Assembly (NCBI GenBank): GCA_021808445.1
Contig: JAKBBP010000012.1
Span: forward strand, 1 to 64,000
Direction of reading: 5' to 3'
DNA length: 64,000 nucleotides
DNA from: Pseudomonadota bacterium
GTDB taxonomy: Bacteria > Pseudomonadota > Gammaproteobacteria > Burkholderiales > Burkholderiaceae_C
Shown: positions 47,075 to 58,525 of the stretch, piece after piece
Numbering within the stretch: the first letter of the stretch is position 1
Layout: each line of letters starts with the position of its first letter
The notes under the pieces: model-generated
Databases searched by the model: none
What the model saw: the letters and a program-made list of their open reading frames with translations, nothing else
What the model was told of the DNA's origin: nothing
Translations under genes and position numbers: made by a program

Positions 47075-48171
47075 CCCGGAGACACACCATGGATGACTTC
47101 CGAAGACGCCTCGTATCGGGCGGTGCCGCCGGCGCCGCGCTTGCCTGTCTCAACGCCTGCGCAGGGCCCCTGGCCATGACCTCGACCTCGAAGCTTCCCG
47201 CTCCCCGCCTGGAGGATCTGTTCGCCAGGACCAAACGCATGTGCTTCGGGCGCTACGCGGTGGAAGTGCCCGCGGAGACCGAGCAGATCCTGGGTTTCCA
47301 GGAGATCGCCGGGGGTTTCGAGCCGTTTCCCAGGGCCCGCTATCCCGATCCGGCCAGGCTGCTCCAGGAGCTTTGGAAGGAAGAGCAGCTTCGCAGCTTT
47401 CAGGAAGCCCAGATGGCCAGTTCCATCGCGGAGGGACCGGTGCCTGGGTCGAAATACTTCTGGTTCTTTGGCGATGAGGTGGAGAGGCGGGAGGACCTGC
47501 GCCACCTCAAGGGTGCGATCCCGCTGGGCTCTGCGGTCTATTTGTACAGGGGGATGGCAATTCCTCGCAACGGGGTGCCTCCCGAAGAACTCTTCGACCG
47601 CATGAGCGTGCTCATGCGAGGCATGCGTGCCTGGGACGGCATCAGCGTGCCGCGCGAGCCGGGGGTGTGCATCGACGGGGCCTTCATCCACGAGCCCACG
47701 CACCGTTTCCAGGAGATCATGAGCTCGGGCTTCGTGTTTCCCAGTCTGCCCGATGTGCACTTTTCGGTGCTGAGCAACAAGAACGCCAGCACCGAGGCCG
47801 AGAACGGTACGGGCTTGCTGGAAAGGGTGGACAAGGCCCGTCGGGCCCAGCTGTTCTATCCCTACACCTTCCTGCGCCGAGGCAGGCGCACGCTGCATGG
47901 GCTGTGGGATGGGGAGGAAGTTCTTGCGAGGCGCAGCGACGGAGCTCTGCAGTTCGACTGGGAACTTGTCGGTGAGACGGGCAACGTGGCGCGGCCACCC
48001 TGGCTGGAGGTGGGTTTGCGTACGCGGGTGCAGAACAACCGCGTGGGCGCCGCGGGCTACAGCGCGATCAGCGACGAGCAGGCAGTGGCGCTGTGGGACC
48101 GGCTGCTGGAGCAGATCAAGTTCCGCGTGGCGGTGCCCGGTGCCACGCCGCAGTCGGTGGCGCTGGGCTGA
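47075..48171 (+). repeat. Direct repeat, copy 1 (immunity gene unit)
   Basis: About 1,097 bases that recur at 48226-49322, offset by 1,151 bases. The match starts at CCCGGAGACACACC before the gene and ends exactly at its stop codon. I saw no difference between the copies on reading. The 54 bases between them are unique. Confidence 0.95.
47089..48171 (+). CDS. Tli4-family T6SS immunity lipoprotein, copy 1
   Basis: A 360-residue exported protein. The N-terminus has twin-arginine-like RRRLVSGGAAGAALA then ACLNACAG, a probable lipobox. RMCFGRYAVEVPAE starts a Tli4-like N-terminal domain and LLEQIKFRV ends the C-terminal one; Tli4 proteins neutralise lipase effectors in the periplasm. The gene lies 15 bases after the vgrG-lipase stop, the standard place for immunity. 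The GGAGACACACC before the ATG is the ribosome site. The family assignment rests on motif memory, not alignment. Confidence 0.78.
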   Translation: MDDFRRRLVSGGAAGAALACLNACAGPLAMTSTSKLPAPRLEDLFARTKRMCFGRYAVEVPAETEQILGFQEIAGGFEPFPRARYPDPARLLQELWKEEQLRSFQEAQMASSIAEGPVPGSKYFWFFGDEVERREDLRHLKGAIPLGSAVYLYRGMAIPRNGVPPEELFDRMSVLMRGMRAWDGISVPREPGVCIDGAFIHEPTHRFQEIMSSGFVFPSLPDVHFSVLSNKNASTEAENGTGLLERVDKARRAQLFYPYTFLRRGRRTLHGLWDGEEVLARRSDGALQFDWELVGETGNVARPPWLEVGLRTRVQNNRVGAAGYSAISDEQAVALWDRLLEQIKFRVAVPGATPQSVALG

Positions 48172-48225
48172 GGTCGATCCCTCGTGCAGCAGCGCCATCG
48201 CCGCGCAGAAACCCACGAACGATCT

Positions 48226-49322
48226 CCCGGAGACACACCATGGATGACTTCCGAAGACGCCTCGTATCGGGCGGTGCCGCCGGCGCCGCGCTTGCCTGTC
48301 TCAACGCCTGCGCAGGGCCCCTGGCCATGACCTCGACCTCGAAGCTTCCCGCTCCCCGCCTGGAGGATCTGTTCGCCAGGACCAAACGCATGTGCTTCGG
48401 GCGCTACGCGGTGGAAGTGCCCGCGGAGACCGAGCAGATCCTGGGTTTCCAGGAGATCGCCGGGGGTTTCGAGCCGTTTCCCAGGGCCCGCTATCCCGAT
48501 CCGGCCAGGCTGCTCCAGGAGCTTTGGAAGGAAGAGCAGCTTCGCAGCTTTCAGGAAGCCCAGATGGCCAGTTCCATCGCGGAGGGACCGGTGCCTGGGT
48601 CGAAATACTTCTGGTTCTTTGGCGATGAGGTGGAGAGGCGGGAGGACCTGCGCCACCTCAAGGGTGCGATCCCGCTGGGCTCTGCGGTCTATTTGTACAG
48701 GGGGATGGCAATTCCTCGCAACGGGGTGCCTCCCGAAGAACTCTTCGACCGCATGAGCGTGCTCATGCGAGGCATGCGTGCCTGGGACGGCATCAGCGTG
48801 CCGCGCGAGCCGGGGGTGTGCATCGACGGGGCCTTCATCCACGAGCCCACGCACCGTTTCCAGGAGATCATGAGCTCGGGCTTCGTGTTTCCCAGTCTGC
48901 CCGATGTGCACTTTTCGGTGCTGAGCAACAAGAACGCCAGCACCGAGGCCGAGAACGGTACGGGCTTGCTGGAAAGGGTGGACAAGGCCCGTCGGGCCCA
49001 GCTGTTCTATCCCTACACCTTCCTGCGCCGAGGCAGGCGCACGCTGCATGGGCTGTGGGATGGGGAGGAAGTTCTTGCGAGGCGCAGCGACGGAGCTCTG
49101 CAGTTCGACTGGGAACTTGTCGGTGAGACGGGCAACGTGGCGCGGCCACCCTGGCTGGAGGTGGGTTTGCGTACGCGGGTGCAGAACAACCGCGTGGGCG
49201 CCGCGGGCTACAGCGCGATCAGCGACGAGCAGGCAGTGGCGCTGTGGGACCGGCTGCTGGAGCAGATCAAGTTCCGCGTGGCGGTGCCCGGTGCCACGCC
49301 GCAGTCGGTGGCGCTGGGCTGA
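48226..49322 (+). repeat. Direct repeat, copy 2 (immunity gene unit)
   Basis: Second copy of the 1,097-base unit at 47075-48171, in the same direction. Because the repeat edges coincide with the ribosome site and the stop codon, each copy is a complete translation unit without its own obvious promoter. Confidence 0.95.
48240..49322 (+). CDS. Tli4-family T6SS immunity lipoprotein, copy 2
   Basis: Its 360-residue product is identical to copy 1, with the same lipobox and Tli4-like domains. It begins 68 bases after the first stop and has the same GGAGACACACC ribosome site, so both are probably read from the vgrG transcript. Identity at DNA level points to a very recent duplication or ongoing gene conversion. 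Extra immunity dosage against the linked lipase is the simplest role. Confidence 0.78.
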   Translation: MDDFRRRLVSGGAAGAALACLNACAGPLAMTSTSKLPAPRLEDLFARTKRMCFGRYAVEVPAETEQILGFQEIAGGFEPFPRARYPDPARLLQELWKEEQLRSFQEAQMASSIAEGPVPGSKYFWFFGDEVERREDLRHLKGAIPLGSAVYLYRGMAIPRNGVPPEELFDRMSVLMRGMRAWDGISVPREPGVCIDGAFIHEPTHRFQEIMSSGFVFPSLPDVHFSVLSNKNASTEAENGTGLLERVDKARRAQLFYPYTFLRRGRRTLHGLWDGEEVLARRSDGALQFDWELVGETGNVARPPWLEVGLRTRVQNNRVGAAGYSAISDEQAVALWDRLLEQIKFRVAVPGATPQSVALG

Positions 49323-49369
49323 AACCATGCGCCGTCGGACCACCATGTTTCCCAACCAGGAGTACGACC

Positions 49370-50216
49370 ATGTCCGAATCCCCGCAGGACTTGCCGGGGC
49401 AGCAGCTGCCCGGCCGGGAAGCCTCCATGCACCCTCGCCCTGTCCATGAGGATCCACGCTATCGCGGCAGCGGCAAGCTCGACGGCAAGGTGGCCATCAT
49501 CACCGGAGCCGATAGCGGAATCGGCAAGGCGGTGGCCATTGCCTTCGCCAAGGAGAGCGCGCGCTGCGTGCTGTCCTATCTGGATGAGCACGAGGACGCG
49601 CGGGACGCCCAGGCGCAGGTCCGGCGCCATGGCGGCGATGGCCTGCTCGTGCCCGGCGACCTGCGCTCGCGCGCCCACTGCGAACATGTGGTCGAGAAGG
49701 CCCTGCGTCGCTACGGCGCGCTCGACATCCTGGTGAATCACGCCGGCGAGCAATACCAGACCGATACCCTCGAGGACGTGGACGATGTCGCGCTGCGCCA
49801 CCTGTTCGAGACCAATGTGTACTCCATGGTCTACCTGAGCCGGGCCGCGCTGCGCCACATGAAGCCCGGCGCGGCGATGGTCAACACCGTCTCGGTGGTG
49901 GCCTACAAGGGGCAGCCACTGCTGCTGGACTACAGCGCCAGCAAGGGAGCGAACCTGGCGTTCACGCGGGCCCTGGCGGCCTGCTAAGGGCATCCGCGTG
50001 AACGCCGTGGCTCCCGGCCCCGTGTGGACACCGCTGATTCCCGCCACCCTGCATGGCGCCAGGCTGGAGACCTTCGGGCGGGACGTGCCGATGGGGCGCG
50101 CCGCCCAGCCCTGCAAGCTGGCGCCCGCCTATGTGTACCTGGCCAGCGACATCGACAGTGCCTATGTCACGGGGCAGGTGTTGCACGTCAACGGAGGGAT
50201 TCCCGTGAACGGTTAG
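49370..50216 (+). pseudogene. Short-chain dehydrogenase (YghA-like), frameshifted
   Basis: The first part (49370-49987) has the NAD(P) motif TGADSGIG, NHAGEQYQ and the catalytic YSASKGA, then stops early at TAA 49985. The missing C-terminal part continues in the +1 frame from about 49983 (AKGIRVNAVAPGPVWTPLIPA to VTGQVLHVNGGIPVNG, stop 50214). By family spacing, a net loss of about eight bases at 49975-49985 explains it. The family includes general-stress sugar/alcohol dehydrogenases. A sequencing error is possible. The truncated product would lack the substrate-binding end. Confidence 0.8.
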
Positions 50217-50262
50217 TGGTGACGACAGCGACGGGCCTGGGGTGGCCCCTGAGCCGGCCCCT

Positions 50263-51312
<1,050 letters not shown>

Positions 51313-51337
51313 GCCTGGAGGTCTCGCATGCGCGGTC

Positions 51338-51913
51338 TCAGGCCTTCGCCAGGGCCTTCAGCGCCTGCCGGATGCCGTCGTCCACGCCGAGATCGGGGGG
51401 CAGCTTGCCCACCACGGCGGTGGCCTCGCGTTCCGAATAGCCCAGCGCGAGCAGTGCCTGCAGCACGTCGGCATGCGCGGCCGCTGCGCCCCCGCCCGGG
51501 CGACCGAGATCCGCGCCGAGCTTGCCGCGCAGTTCCAGCAGCAGGCGCTCGGCGGTCTTCTTGCCGATCCCCGGCACGCGGGTCAGGCGCGCGCTGTCCT
51601 GCGTGGTCACGGCCTGGGACAGTTCGTGCACGCTCAGCCCCGACAGCAGTGCCAGCGCGATGCGCGCGCCGACGCCGGAAATGCGGATCAGTGCGCGAAA
51701 GGCATCGCGCTCGGCGGGAGTGGCGAAGCCGAACAGCTGGTGCGCATCCTCGCGCACGATCAGGTGGGTGAGCAGGGCCACCTTCTGGCCCACAGCCGGC
51801 AGGCCGTACAGGGTGCTCATCGGCACGTCGATTTCGTAGCCGACGCCGCCGCAGTCCACCAGGACCTGGGGCGGCGTCTTGTCCAGCAGGGTGCCGTGAA
51901 TGCGTCCGATCAT
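51338..51913 (-). CDS. ruvA: Holliday junction DNA helicase subunit RuvA
   Basis: A 191-residue tetrameric junction-binding protein. It starts [20 protein letters not shown], has helix-hairpin-helix motifs in [18 protein letters not shown] and [19 protein letters not shown], and a C-terminal RuvB-binding domain ([12 protein letters not shown]). ruvC is not next to it, unlike the common ruvCAB order; leuA and fabA lie in between. Divergent from fabA. Confidence 0.97.
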   Translation of the reverse strand: MIGRIHGTLLDKTPPQVLVDCGGVGYEIDVPMSTLYGLPAVGQKVALLTHLIVREDAHQLFGFATPAERDAFRALIRISGVGARIALALLSGLSVHELSQAVTTQDSARLTRVPGIGKKTAERLLLELRGKLGADLGRPGGGAAAAHADVLQALLALGYSEREATAVVGKLPPDLGVDDGIRQALKALAKA

Positions 51914-52090
51914 GCGTGCACTTTAGCAGGCCGCCGACGCCCTGCAGTCGTCCGGCATTCGCGGGTCCATCGCGGGGCAATCGCAGGTCAGTCGCCCGGA
52001 AGTCGCCGGTCGATCGCCCCTTTCGGGCGTGCCCGGCGGAGGGTGTCGGCACTGCCGGCTAAACTGTCGGCTGTACTGAGCATGCTTCCC

Positions 52091-52606
52091 ATGAAAGCCC
52101 AATCCTCCTACTCGCACGAAGAACTCGTCGCCTGCGGCCATGGCCGGCTGTTTGGTCCGGGCAATGCCCAGCTTCCGCTGGGGCAGATGCTGATGATGGA
52201 CCGCATCACCCACATCGCCGACCACGGCGGAAGCTACGGCAAGGGAGAAATGCGGGCCGAACTCGACATTCGTCCCGATCTCTGGTTTTTCGGCTGCCAT
52301 TTCGAGAACGATCCGGTCATGCCTGGCTGCCTGGGGCTGGACGCGATGTGGCAGCTGGTGGGCTTCTACCTCGGCTGGATGGGGGCTCCGGGGCGTGGGC
52401 GCGCGCTGGGGGTCGGCGAGGTCAAGTTCACGGGCCAGGTCCTGCCCACCGCGAAGGTGGTGAGCTACCAGATCGATCTCAAGCGGGTCATCAACCATCG
52501 CCTGGTCATGGGGATCGGCGACGGCATCATGCGCGTCGACGGGCGTGAGATCTACACCGCGAAGGACCTGCGCGTGGGCCTGTTCACGTCCACCGACGGG
52601 TTCTGA
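52091..52606 (+). CDS. fabA: 3-hydroxydecanoyl-ACP dehydratase/isomerase FabA
   Basis: A 171-residue hot-dog enzyme that introduces the cis double bond in anaerobic unsaturated fatty-acid synthesis. The catalytic residues H70 ([15 protein letters not shown]) and D84 ([10 protein letters not shown]) sit at the same numbers as in E. coli FabA, which supports the start at ATG 52091 over an ATG nine bases earlier. No fabB is encoded near it. It lies alone on the plus strand between ruvA and leuA. Confidence 0.94.
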   Translation: MKAQSSYSHEELVACGHGRLFGPGNAQLPLGQMLMMDRITHIADHGGSYGKGEMRAELDIRPDLWFFGCHFENDPVMPGCLGLDAMWQLVGFYLGWMGAPGRGRALGVGEVKFTGQVLPTAKVVSYQIDLKRVINHRLVMGIGDGIMRVDGREIYTAKDLRVGLFTSTDGF

Positions 52607-52625
52607 CCCCAGCCGCATGGGCGAA

Positions 52626-52654
52626 AAAAGGGCCGGGGAGAACCCGGCCCTTTT
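52626..52654. terminator. Bidirectional terminator between fabA and leuA
   Basis: Arms AAAAGGGCCGGG and CCCGGCCCTTTT form a twelve-pair stem with loop GAGAA, with A and T tracts on both strands. It lies between the convergent fabA and leuA and can serve both. Confidence 0.92.
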
Positions 52655-52675
52655 GCCATGCGGGGTCGACGCAAC

Positions 52676-54388
52676 TCAGGCCACGGCCTTGAGCTTGGCC
52701 TGGATGCTCTTGAGCAGCGCGGCGCGTTCGTTCTCGTCGACGCGGGCCAGCAGGCGATTGGCGGCCGACACGATGGCGCGGATCGACGCGGTGACGATGT
52801 TGCCGTCGATGCCCACGCCGAAGGTGGTGGCCGAGGTGCCTTCCAGCGCCGCCTCCACCATGGCCACCGCCCGCGCGTTGGCCCCCAGCCCGAGCGCGCG
52901 TTCCTCGTAGCTCTGCACCGCCAGCGGCAGATGCAGGGCGCGTACCGCGGCGTCGATGGGGCCGTTGCCCTCGCCGCGCAGGCTCAGCGCGCGACCGTCG
53001 ATTTCCAGCTCGAGCCGGATGCCTTGTTCGCTGCCGTGCTCGTTCAGATGGTGCGCCACGTAGCGCAGCGGCTCGGCGGCCTCGGTGTACTCGGCATTGA
53101 ACATGGTCCACAGCTGCTGGGCGGTGACCTCGCTGCCCGAGCTGTCGGTGTAGCGTTGCACCACGCCGCTGAACTCGACCTGCATGCGCCTGGGCATGAC
53201 CAGTCCGTAGGTGGATTCGAGCAGGTAGGCGATGCCGCCCTTGCCCGACTGGCTGTTGACCCGGATCACCGAATCGTAGGCGCGGCCCAGGTCGGCGGGG
53301 TCCACAGGCAGGTAGGGCACCTCCCAGATGGCGGTGGGCTTCTGCGCGGCCAGGCCTTTCTTGATCGCGTCCTGGTGCGAGCCGGAGAAGGCGGTGAACA
53401 CGAGGTCGCCCACGTAGGGGTGGCGCGGGTGGATGGGCAACTGGTTGCAGTCTTCCACCGTGCGCGCGACGGCGTTGATGTTGGAAAAATCCAGCCCCGG
53501 GTCCACGCCCTGGGAGTACAGGTTCAGCGCCAGGGTCACGAGGTCGACGTTGCCGGTACGTTCGCCATTGCCGAACAGGCAGCCCTCGACCCGGTCCGCG
53601 CCGGCCATCACGGCCAGTTCGGCGGCCGCCACCGCGCAGCCGCGGTCGTTGTGCGGGTGCACCGAGAGGATCACGCTGTCGCGACGATCGAGATGGCGGT
53701 GCATCCACTCGATCTGGTCCGCGTAGATGTTGGGGGTGCTCATCTCCACCGTCGCAGGCAGGTTGAAGATGATCCTGCGCTCGGGCGTCGGCTGCCACAC
53801 CTCGGTCACCGCGTTGCAGACCTCGACGGCCACGGGCAGTTCGGTGCCGCTGAACACCTCGGGGCTGTACTGGAAGGTCCAATCGGTGTCGGGCTGCTGC
53901 GCCGCCAGATCGCGGATCAGCGTGGCCGCCTCGACGGCGATGCGCTTGCATCCGGCCACGTCGACGTTGAATACGATCTTGCGGAAGTTCGGCGCGGTGG
54001 CGTTGTACACGTGCATGATCGCCCGCTTCGCCCCGCGCAGCGATTCGAAGCTGCGGCGGATCAGGTCCTCGCGCGCCTGGGTGAGGACCTCGATGGTCAC
54101 GTCGTCGGGGATGTGGCCGCCCTCGATGAGTTCGCGCACGAAATCGAAGTCCGTCTGCGAAGCCGAGGGGAAGGCCACCTCGATCTGCCGGATGCCGATG
54201 GCGCAGAGCATTTTGAACATGCGCATCTTGCGCGCCGCGTCCATGGGCTCGAAAAGCGCCTGGTTGCCGTCGCGCAGGTCGGTGCTCATCCAGATCGGGG
54301 GACGCGTGATCACCTGGTCGGGCCAGGTCCGGTCTTTGAGGCCGACCGGCGGCATGGGGCGGTATTTGTTCTGGGGCTTCTTCAACAT
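52676..54388 (-). CDS. leuA: 2-isopropylmalate synthase
   Basis: A 570-residue enzyme of the longer LeuA type that condenses acetyl-CoA with 2-oxoisovalerate, the committed step of leucine synthesis. The catalytic barrel begins [35 protein letters not shown] gives metal-binding histidines and [16 protein letters not shown] the GxGERxG loop. The C-terminal regulatory domain (about residues 430-565) is present, so leucine feedback inhibition is expected. A long leader with a leucine-rich small frame precedes it. Confidence 0.96.
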   Translation of the reverse strand: MLKKPQNKYRPMPPVGLKDRTWPDQVITRPPIWMSTDLRDGNQALFEPMDAARKMRMFKMLCAIGIRQIEVAFPSASQTDFDFVRELIEGGHIPDDVTIEVLTQAREDLIRRSFESLRGAKRAIMHVYNATAPNFRKIVFNVDVAGCKRIAVEAATLIRDLAAQQPDTDWTFQYSPEVFSGTELPVAVEVCNAVTEVWQPTPERRIIFNLPATVEMSTPNIYADQIEWMHRHLDRRDSVILSVHPHNDRGCAVAAAELAVMAGADRVEGCLFGNGERTGNVDLVTLALNLYSQGVDPGLDFSNINAVARTVEDCNQLPIHPRHPYVGDLVFTAFSGSHQDAIKKGLAAQKPTAIWEVPYLPVDPADLGRAYDSVIRVNSQSGKGGIAYLLESTYGLVMPRRMQVEFSGVVQRYTDSSGSEVTAQQLWTMFNAEYTEAAEPLRYVAHHLNEHGSEQGIRLELEIDGRALSLRGEGNGPIDAAVRALHLPLAVQSYEERALGLGANARAVAMVEAALEGTSATTFGVGIDGNIVTASIRAIVSAANRLLARVDENERAALLKSIQAKLKAVA

Positions 54389-54542
54389 GGCGGGTACTCC
54401 GGCGATTCGTGGGTTCGGGGCGCCGACGGCGCGCTCGACCGAAGCTCGTGGCTCAGGGCGCGTACTGCGCGTCGGGGGATGCGGATGTTGCGCTCGATGT
54501 GGAAAGCGCGTGCTGCCCGGCCGGGCAGCAGGGGAGCGGGTG

Positions 54543-54680
54543 TCAGTTGCGCGCGGGGCGCAGTCGCCGCTCGACGTCGACGCGTAGCAGCCGCAGCATC
54601 AGGCCGCGTTGCCAGGCCGCGAGCGCGCCGGCCGAGGTGCGGCGGCAGTCGCAGGCGGCGGGGGTCGGGTTCAAGGCCAT
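54543..54680 (-). CDS. Possible leucine-rich leader peptide of leuA
   Basis: A 45-codon frame whose first ATG (54680) lies about three bases after the expected transcription start, so it would be nearly leaderless. An internal ATG at 54599 would give the 18-residue [18 protein letters not shown], with four leucines including a rare CTA codon next to CTG. A palindrome follows the stop. This layout resembles translation-linked attenuation of leucine genes, but neither start has a good ribosome site and no terminator was found. No known protein family was recognised. Confidence 0.4.
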   Translation of the reverse strand: MALNPTPAACDCRRTSAGALAAWQRGLMLRLLRVDVERRLRPARN

Positions 54681-54689
54681 GGTCTGCGA

Positions 54690-54718
54690 ACATTAGCAAA
54701 ACCCGGGCCGCCCGTCAA
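54690..54718 (-). promoter_or_regulatory. Sigma-70 promoter of leuA
   Basis: On the minus strand TTGACG (54718-54713) and TAATGT (54695-54690) are spaced by exactly 17 bases. Transcription would start near 54683, giving a leader of about 295 bases before leuA, unusually long for this compact region. Confidence 0.7.
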
Positions 54719-54822
54719 ATCACCCCCTGGCCCCTCCCGCGCGCGGCCCCCCGGGGGGCCGGGTCGCAGCGGCCCGTGGCGAGGCCCGAGGCCGTGTGGC
54801 GCGCTGCTGCGGGGTGCGGGGA

Positions 54823-55419
54823 TCAGCCCAGCAGGCGGCCCCGGCGCACGCGCATGCCGCGCAAGGCCTGGGCGTCCAGGCTGGAGCCCTCGCCGCGCGA
54901 TGGCGTTCCGGTCGCCACGCCCGCCAGCGCTCCGGCGCGTTGCAGCGCGCCCACGGTGGCGCGGTTCTGGGCGTGGCAGATCGCCAGGCCCAGGGCGTCT
55001 GCGGCATCCGGGCCGGGCTCGCCGGGAAGCGCCAGCAGCCGGGTGACCATCTGCTGCATCTGCTGCTTGCTGGCCCGGCCATGGCCCACCACGGCCTTTT
55101 TCAGCTGCAAAGCGGTGTACTCCACCACCGCCAGGCCCGCGGCGGTCAGCGCCGCGATAGCCGCGCCCCGCGCCTGGCCCAGCAGCAGCGTGGACTGGGG
55201 GTTGACGTTGACGAACACGATCTCCACCACCGCCACGTCGGCCCCGGATTCACGGGCCACCGTGCTGACGCCCTCGAACAGCACCTTCAGGCGCTCGGGC
55301 AGCGGGCCGCGCGGGATGCGGATGGCGCCGCTGGCCTGGTAGTGCAGGCGCTGTCCCTGCGCCTGCAGCAGCCCGTAGCCGGTGGTGTTCAGCCCGGGAT
55401 CGATGCCGAGGATGCGCAT
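54823..55419 (-). CDS. ruvC: Holliday junction endonuclease RuvC
   Basis: A 198-residue resolvase. All four catalytic acids are in the E. coli positions: D7 ([12 protein letters not shown]), E66 ([13 protein letters not shown]), D138 and D141 ([13 protein letters not shown]). The residue after E66 is isoleucine where glutamine is usual. About 25 extra residues follow the fold (from about 165), rich in Gly and Arg. It follows purH by 29 bases on the same strand. Confidence 0.95.
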   Translation of the reverse strand: MRILGIDPGLNTTGYGLLQAQGQRLHYQASGAIRIPRGPLPERLKVLFEGVSTVARESGADVAVVEIVFVNVNPQSTLLLGQARGAAIAALTAAGLAVVEYTALQLKKAVVGHGRASKQQMQQMVTRLLALPGEPGPDAADALGLAICHAQNRATVGALQRAGALAGVATGTPSRGEGSSLDAQALRGMRVRRGRLLG

Positions 55420-55448
55420 GGCCTGGCCCCCGGGCGCGTCGCCGCCGC

Positions 55449-57035
<1,587 letters not shown>

Positions 57036-57099
57036 GGGCGCGGGGACGATGGACGGGTTGCGGGAGCCGCGCGCCGACGCGGCGCGCACGCGGAGGGAA

Positions 57100-57339
57100 T
57101 CACTTGATCAGCTTGTGGTCCTTGAGCTTCTTGCGCAAGGTGTTGCGGTTGATGCCCAGCCACTGCGCCGCCACCGACTGGTTGTCGCCGGCGCGGCGCA
57201 TCACGGTCTGCAGCAAGGGTCTTTCCACGGTCTGCATGACCATGCCGTGAATGCCGTGGGGTTCGGTACCGTTGAGGTCGCGGAAATAGGCCTCGAGGCT
57301 GTCGATCACGCATTGCTCCAGGGGTGAACGCGAATTCAT
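57100..57339 (-). CDS. fis: Fis-family DNA-binding protein
   Basis: A 79-residue nucleoid protein. The C-terminal helix-turn-helix [22 protein letters not shown] is typical, and the N-terminal helix [15 protein letters not shown] mediates dimerisation. It is shorter at the N-terminus than E. coli Fis, as is normal for Betaproteobacteria. It follows dusB by 22 bases, the conserved dusB-fis pairing. Confidence 0.94.
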   Translation of the reverse strand: MNSRSPLEQCVIDSLEAYFRDLNGTEPHGIHGMVMQTVERPLLQTVMRRAGDNQSVAAQWLGINRNTLRKKLKDHKLIK

Positions 57340-57361
57340 GTCTGTACGCTTCCGGTCGCGT

Positions 57362-58402
57362 TCATGGCTGGACTGCCGGGGATTCGACGCCGGACAGCTG
57401 ATCGAAAAACCCGGCCACGGCATCGAGCTGCTCCTGCGGCTCGGTGAGGGTGTTGAACCGTGCGCGGAATGGCGCGGCCCCGGGCAGCGAGGCCACCGCC
57501 CAGCCGACGTGCTTGCGCGCGCTGCCGACGCCGGCGCTTCCATAGTGGGCATGGTGCGCGCGCAGGTGCTCCAGCAGCCACTGGCCCTGCTGGGCGATTC
57601 CGGGAGGCGCGGCTTCCACGCCGTCGCGCAGCGCGCGGGCGATGTGCCCGGGAAGCCAGGGCCGGCCCAGCGCGGCGCGACCGATCATCACGGCGTCGGC
57701 GCCGGTGGCGCAGAGCACGGCGCGCGCCTTGGCCACCGAATCGATGTCCCCGTTGGCCACCACGGGAATGCGCAGCGAGGCCTTGATGGCCGCGATGGTC
57801 TCGTATTCGGCCTCGCCGCCGTATCCCTGCTCGCGGCTGCGCCCATGCACGGCGACCAGCGCCACGCCGGCTTCCTGCGCTGCGTGGGCCAGGCGCGGCG
57901 CGTTGCGCTGCTCGCGACACCATCCGGTGCGCATCTTCAGGGTCACGGGAACCCCCAGCGGCTGCATGGCCCGCACCACGGCGTCGACGATGCGCACCGC
58001 CAGTTCCTCGTCCTGCATCAGCGCGGAACCCGCCCAGCGGTTGCAGACCTTTTTGGCGGGACAGCCCATGTTGATGTCGATGATGCGCGCGCCGGCCTCG
58101 ACGTTGGCGTGCGCGGCAGCGGCCATCTCCGCCGGATCCACGCCCACCAGTTGCGCGGCCACCGGGCCCGGCTCGCCCTCGTGGTTCATGCGCAGCGCGG
58201 TCTTGCGCGAGGCACGCAGTTCCGCGCGGGACGCGACCATCTCGCTGACGCAGTGGCCGGCGCCCAGGCGCCGCGCCAGGCGCCGCCAGGGCAGGTCGGT
58301 GACCCCGGCCATCGGCGCCGTGAACACGCGGTTGGCCAGCTCGTGCGGGCCGACGCGCAGCGGCGTTCCGAAGGCGGGGAGGGCGGTGGCGGAGGCGGGC
58401 AT
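57362..58402 (-). CDS. dusB: tRNA-dihydrouridine synthase B
   Basis: A 346-residue FMN barrel enzyme that reduces uridine in tRNA. FTAPMAGVTDLPWRRL opens the barrel; the catalytic cysteine is C114 in INMGCPAKKVC; VTLKMRTGW, VHGRSREQGY and VVANGDIDS with GADAVMIGRAALGRPW bind FMN and RNA. First gene of the dusB-fis-purH-ruvC series. Confidence 0.95.
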   Translation of the reverse strand: MPASATALPAFGTPLRVGPHELANRVFTAPMAGVTDLPWRRLARRLGAGHCVSEMVASRAELRASRKTALRMNHEGEPGPVAAQLVGVDPAEMAAAAHANVEAGARIIDINMGCPAKKVCNRWAGSALMQDEELAVRIVDAVVRAMQPLGVPVTLKMRTGWCREQRNAPRLAHAAQEAGVALVAVHGRSREQGYGGEAEYETIAAIKASLRIPVVANGDIDSVAKARAVLCATGADAVMIGRAALGRPWLPGHIARALRDGVEAAPPGIAQQGQWLLEHLRAHHAHYGSAGVGSARKHVGWAVASLPGAAPFRARFNTLTEPQEQLDAVAGFFDQLSGVESPAVQP

Positions 58403-58525
58403 GGGTAGGTGGTCTGCTCCCCGAGGCCGGACATCGTGGCTGTCGGGAACTTTCAGCCGGTCGGGGCGCGAGCCCGGACCGGCGCGGCGGATCCGGTGGC
58501 GGTGTGCGGGGGGAAGGGGCGGATT

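Larger units (their letters stand above)
54389..54822 (-). other. leuA leader and ruvC-leuA intergenic region
   Basis: This 434-base stretch holds the leuA promoter at 54690-54718, a leader of about 295 bases with a small leucine-rich reading frame (54543-54680), and a perfect 20-base palindrome (54511-54530: TGCTGCCCGG and its complement) 12 bases past that frame's stop. I saw no T-tract terminator in the leader. Between the promoter and ruvC (54719-54822) nothing further was recognised. Confidence 0.6.

Noticed and set aside
42523..50216. Possible prophage region
   Set aside because: VgrG resembles a phage spike, but there are no capsid, tail, integrase or lysis genes; type VI secretion fits better.
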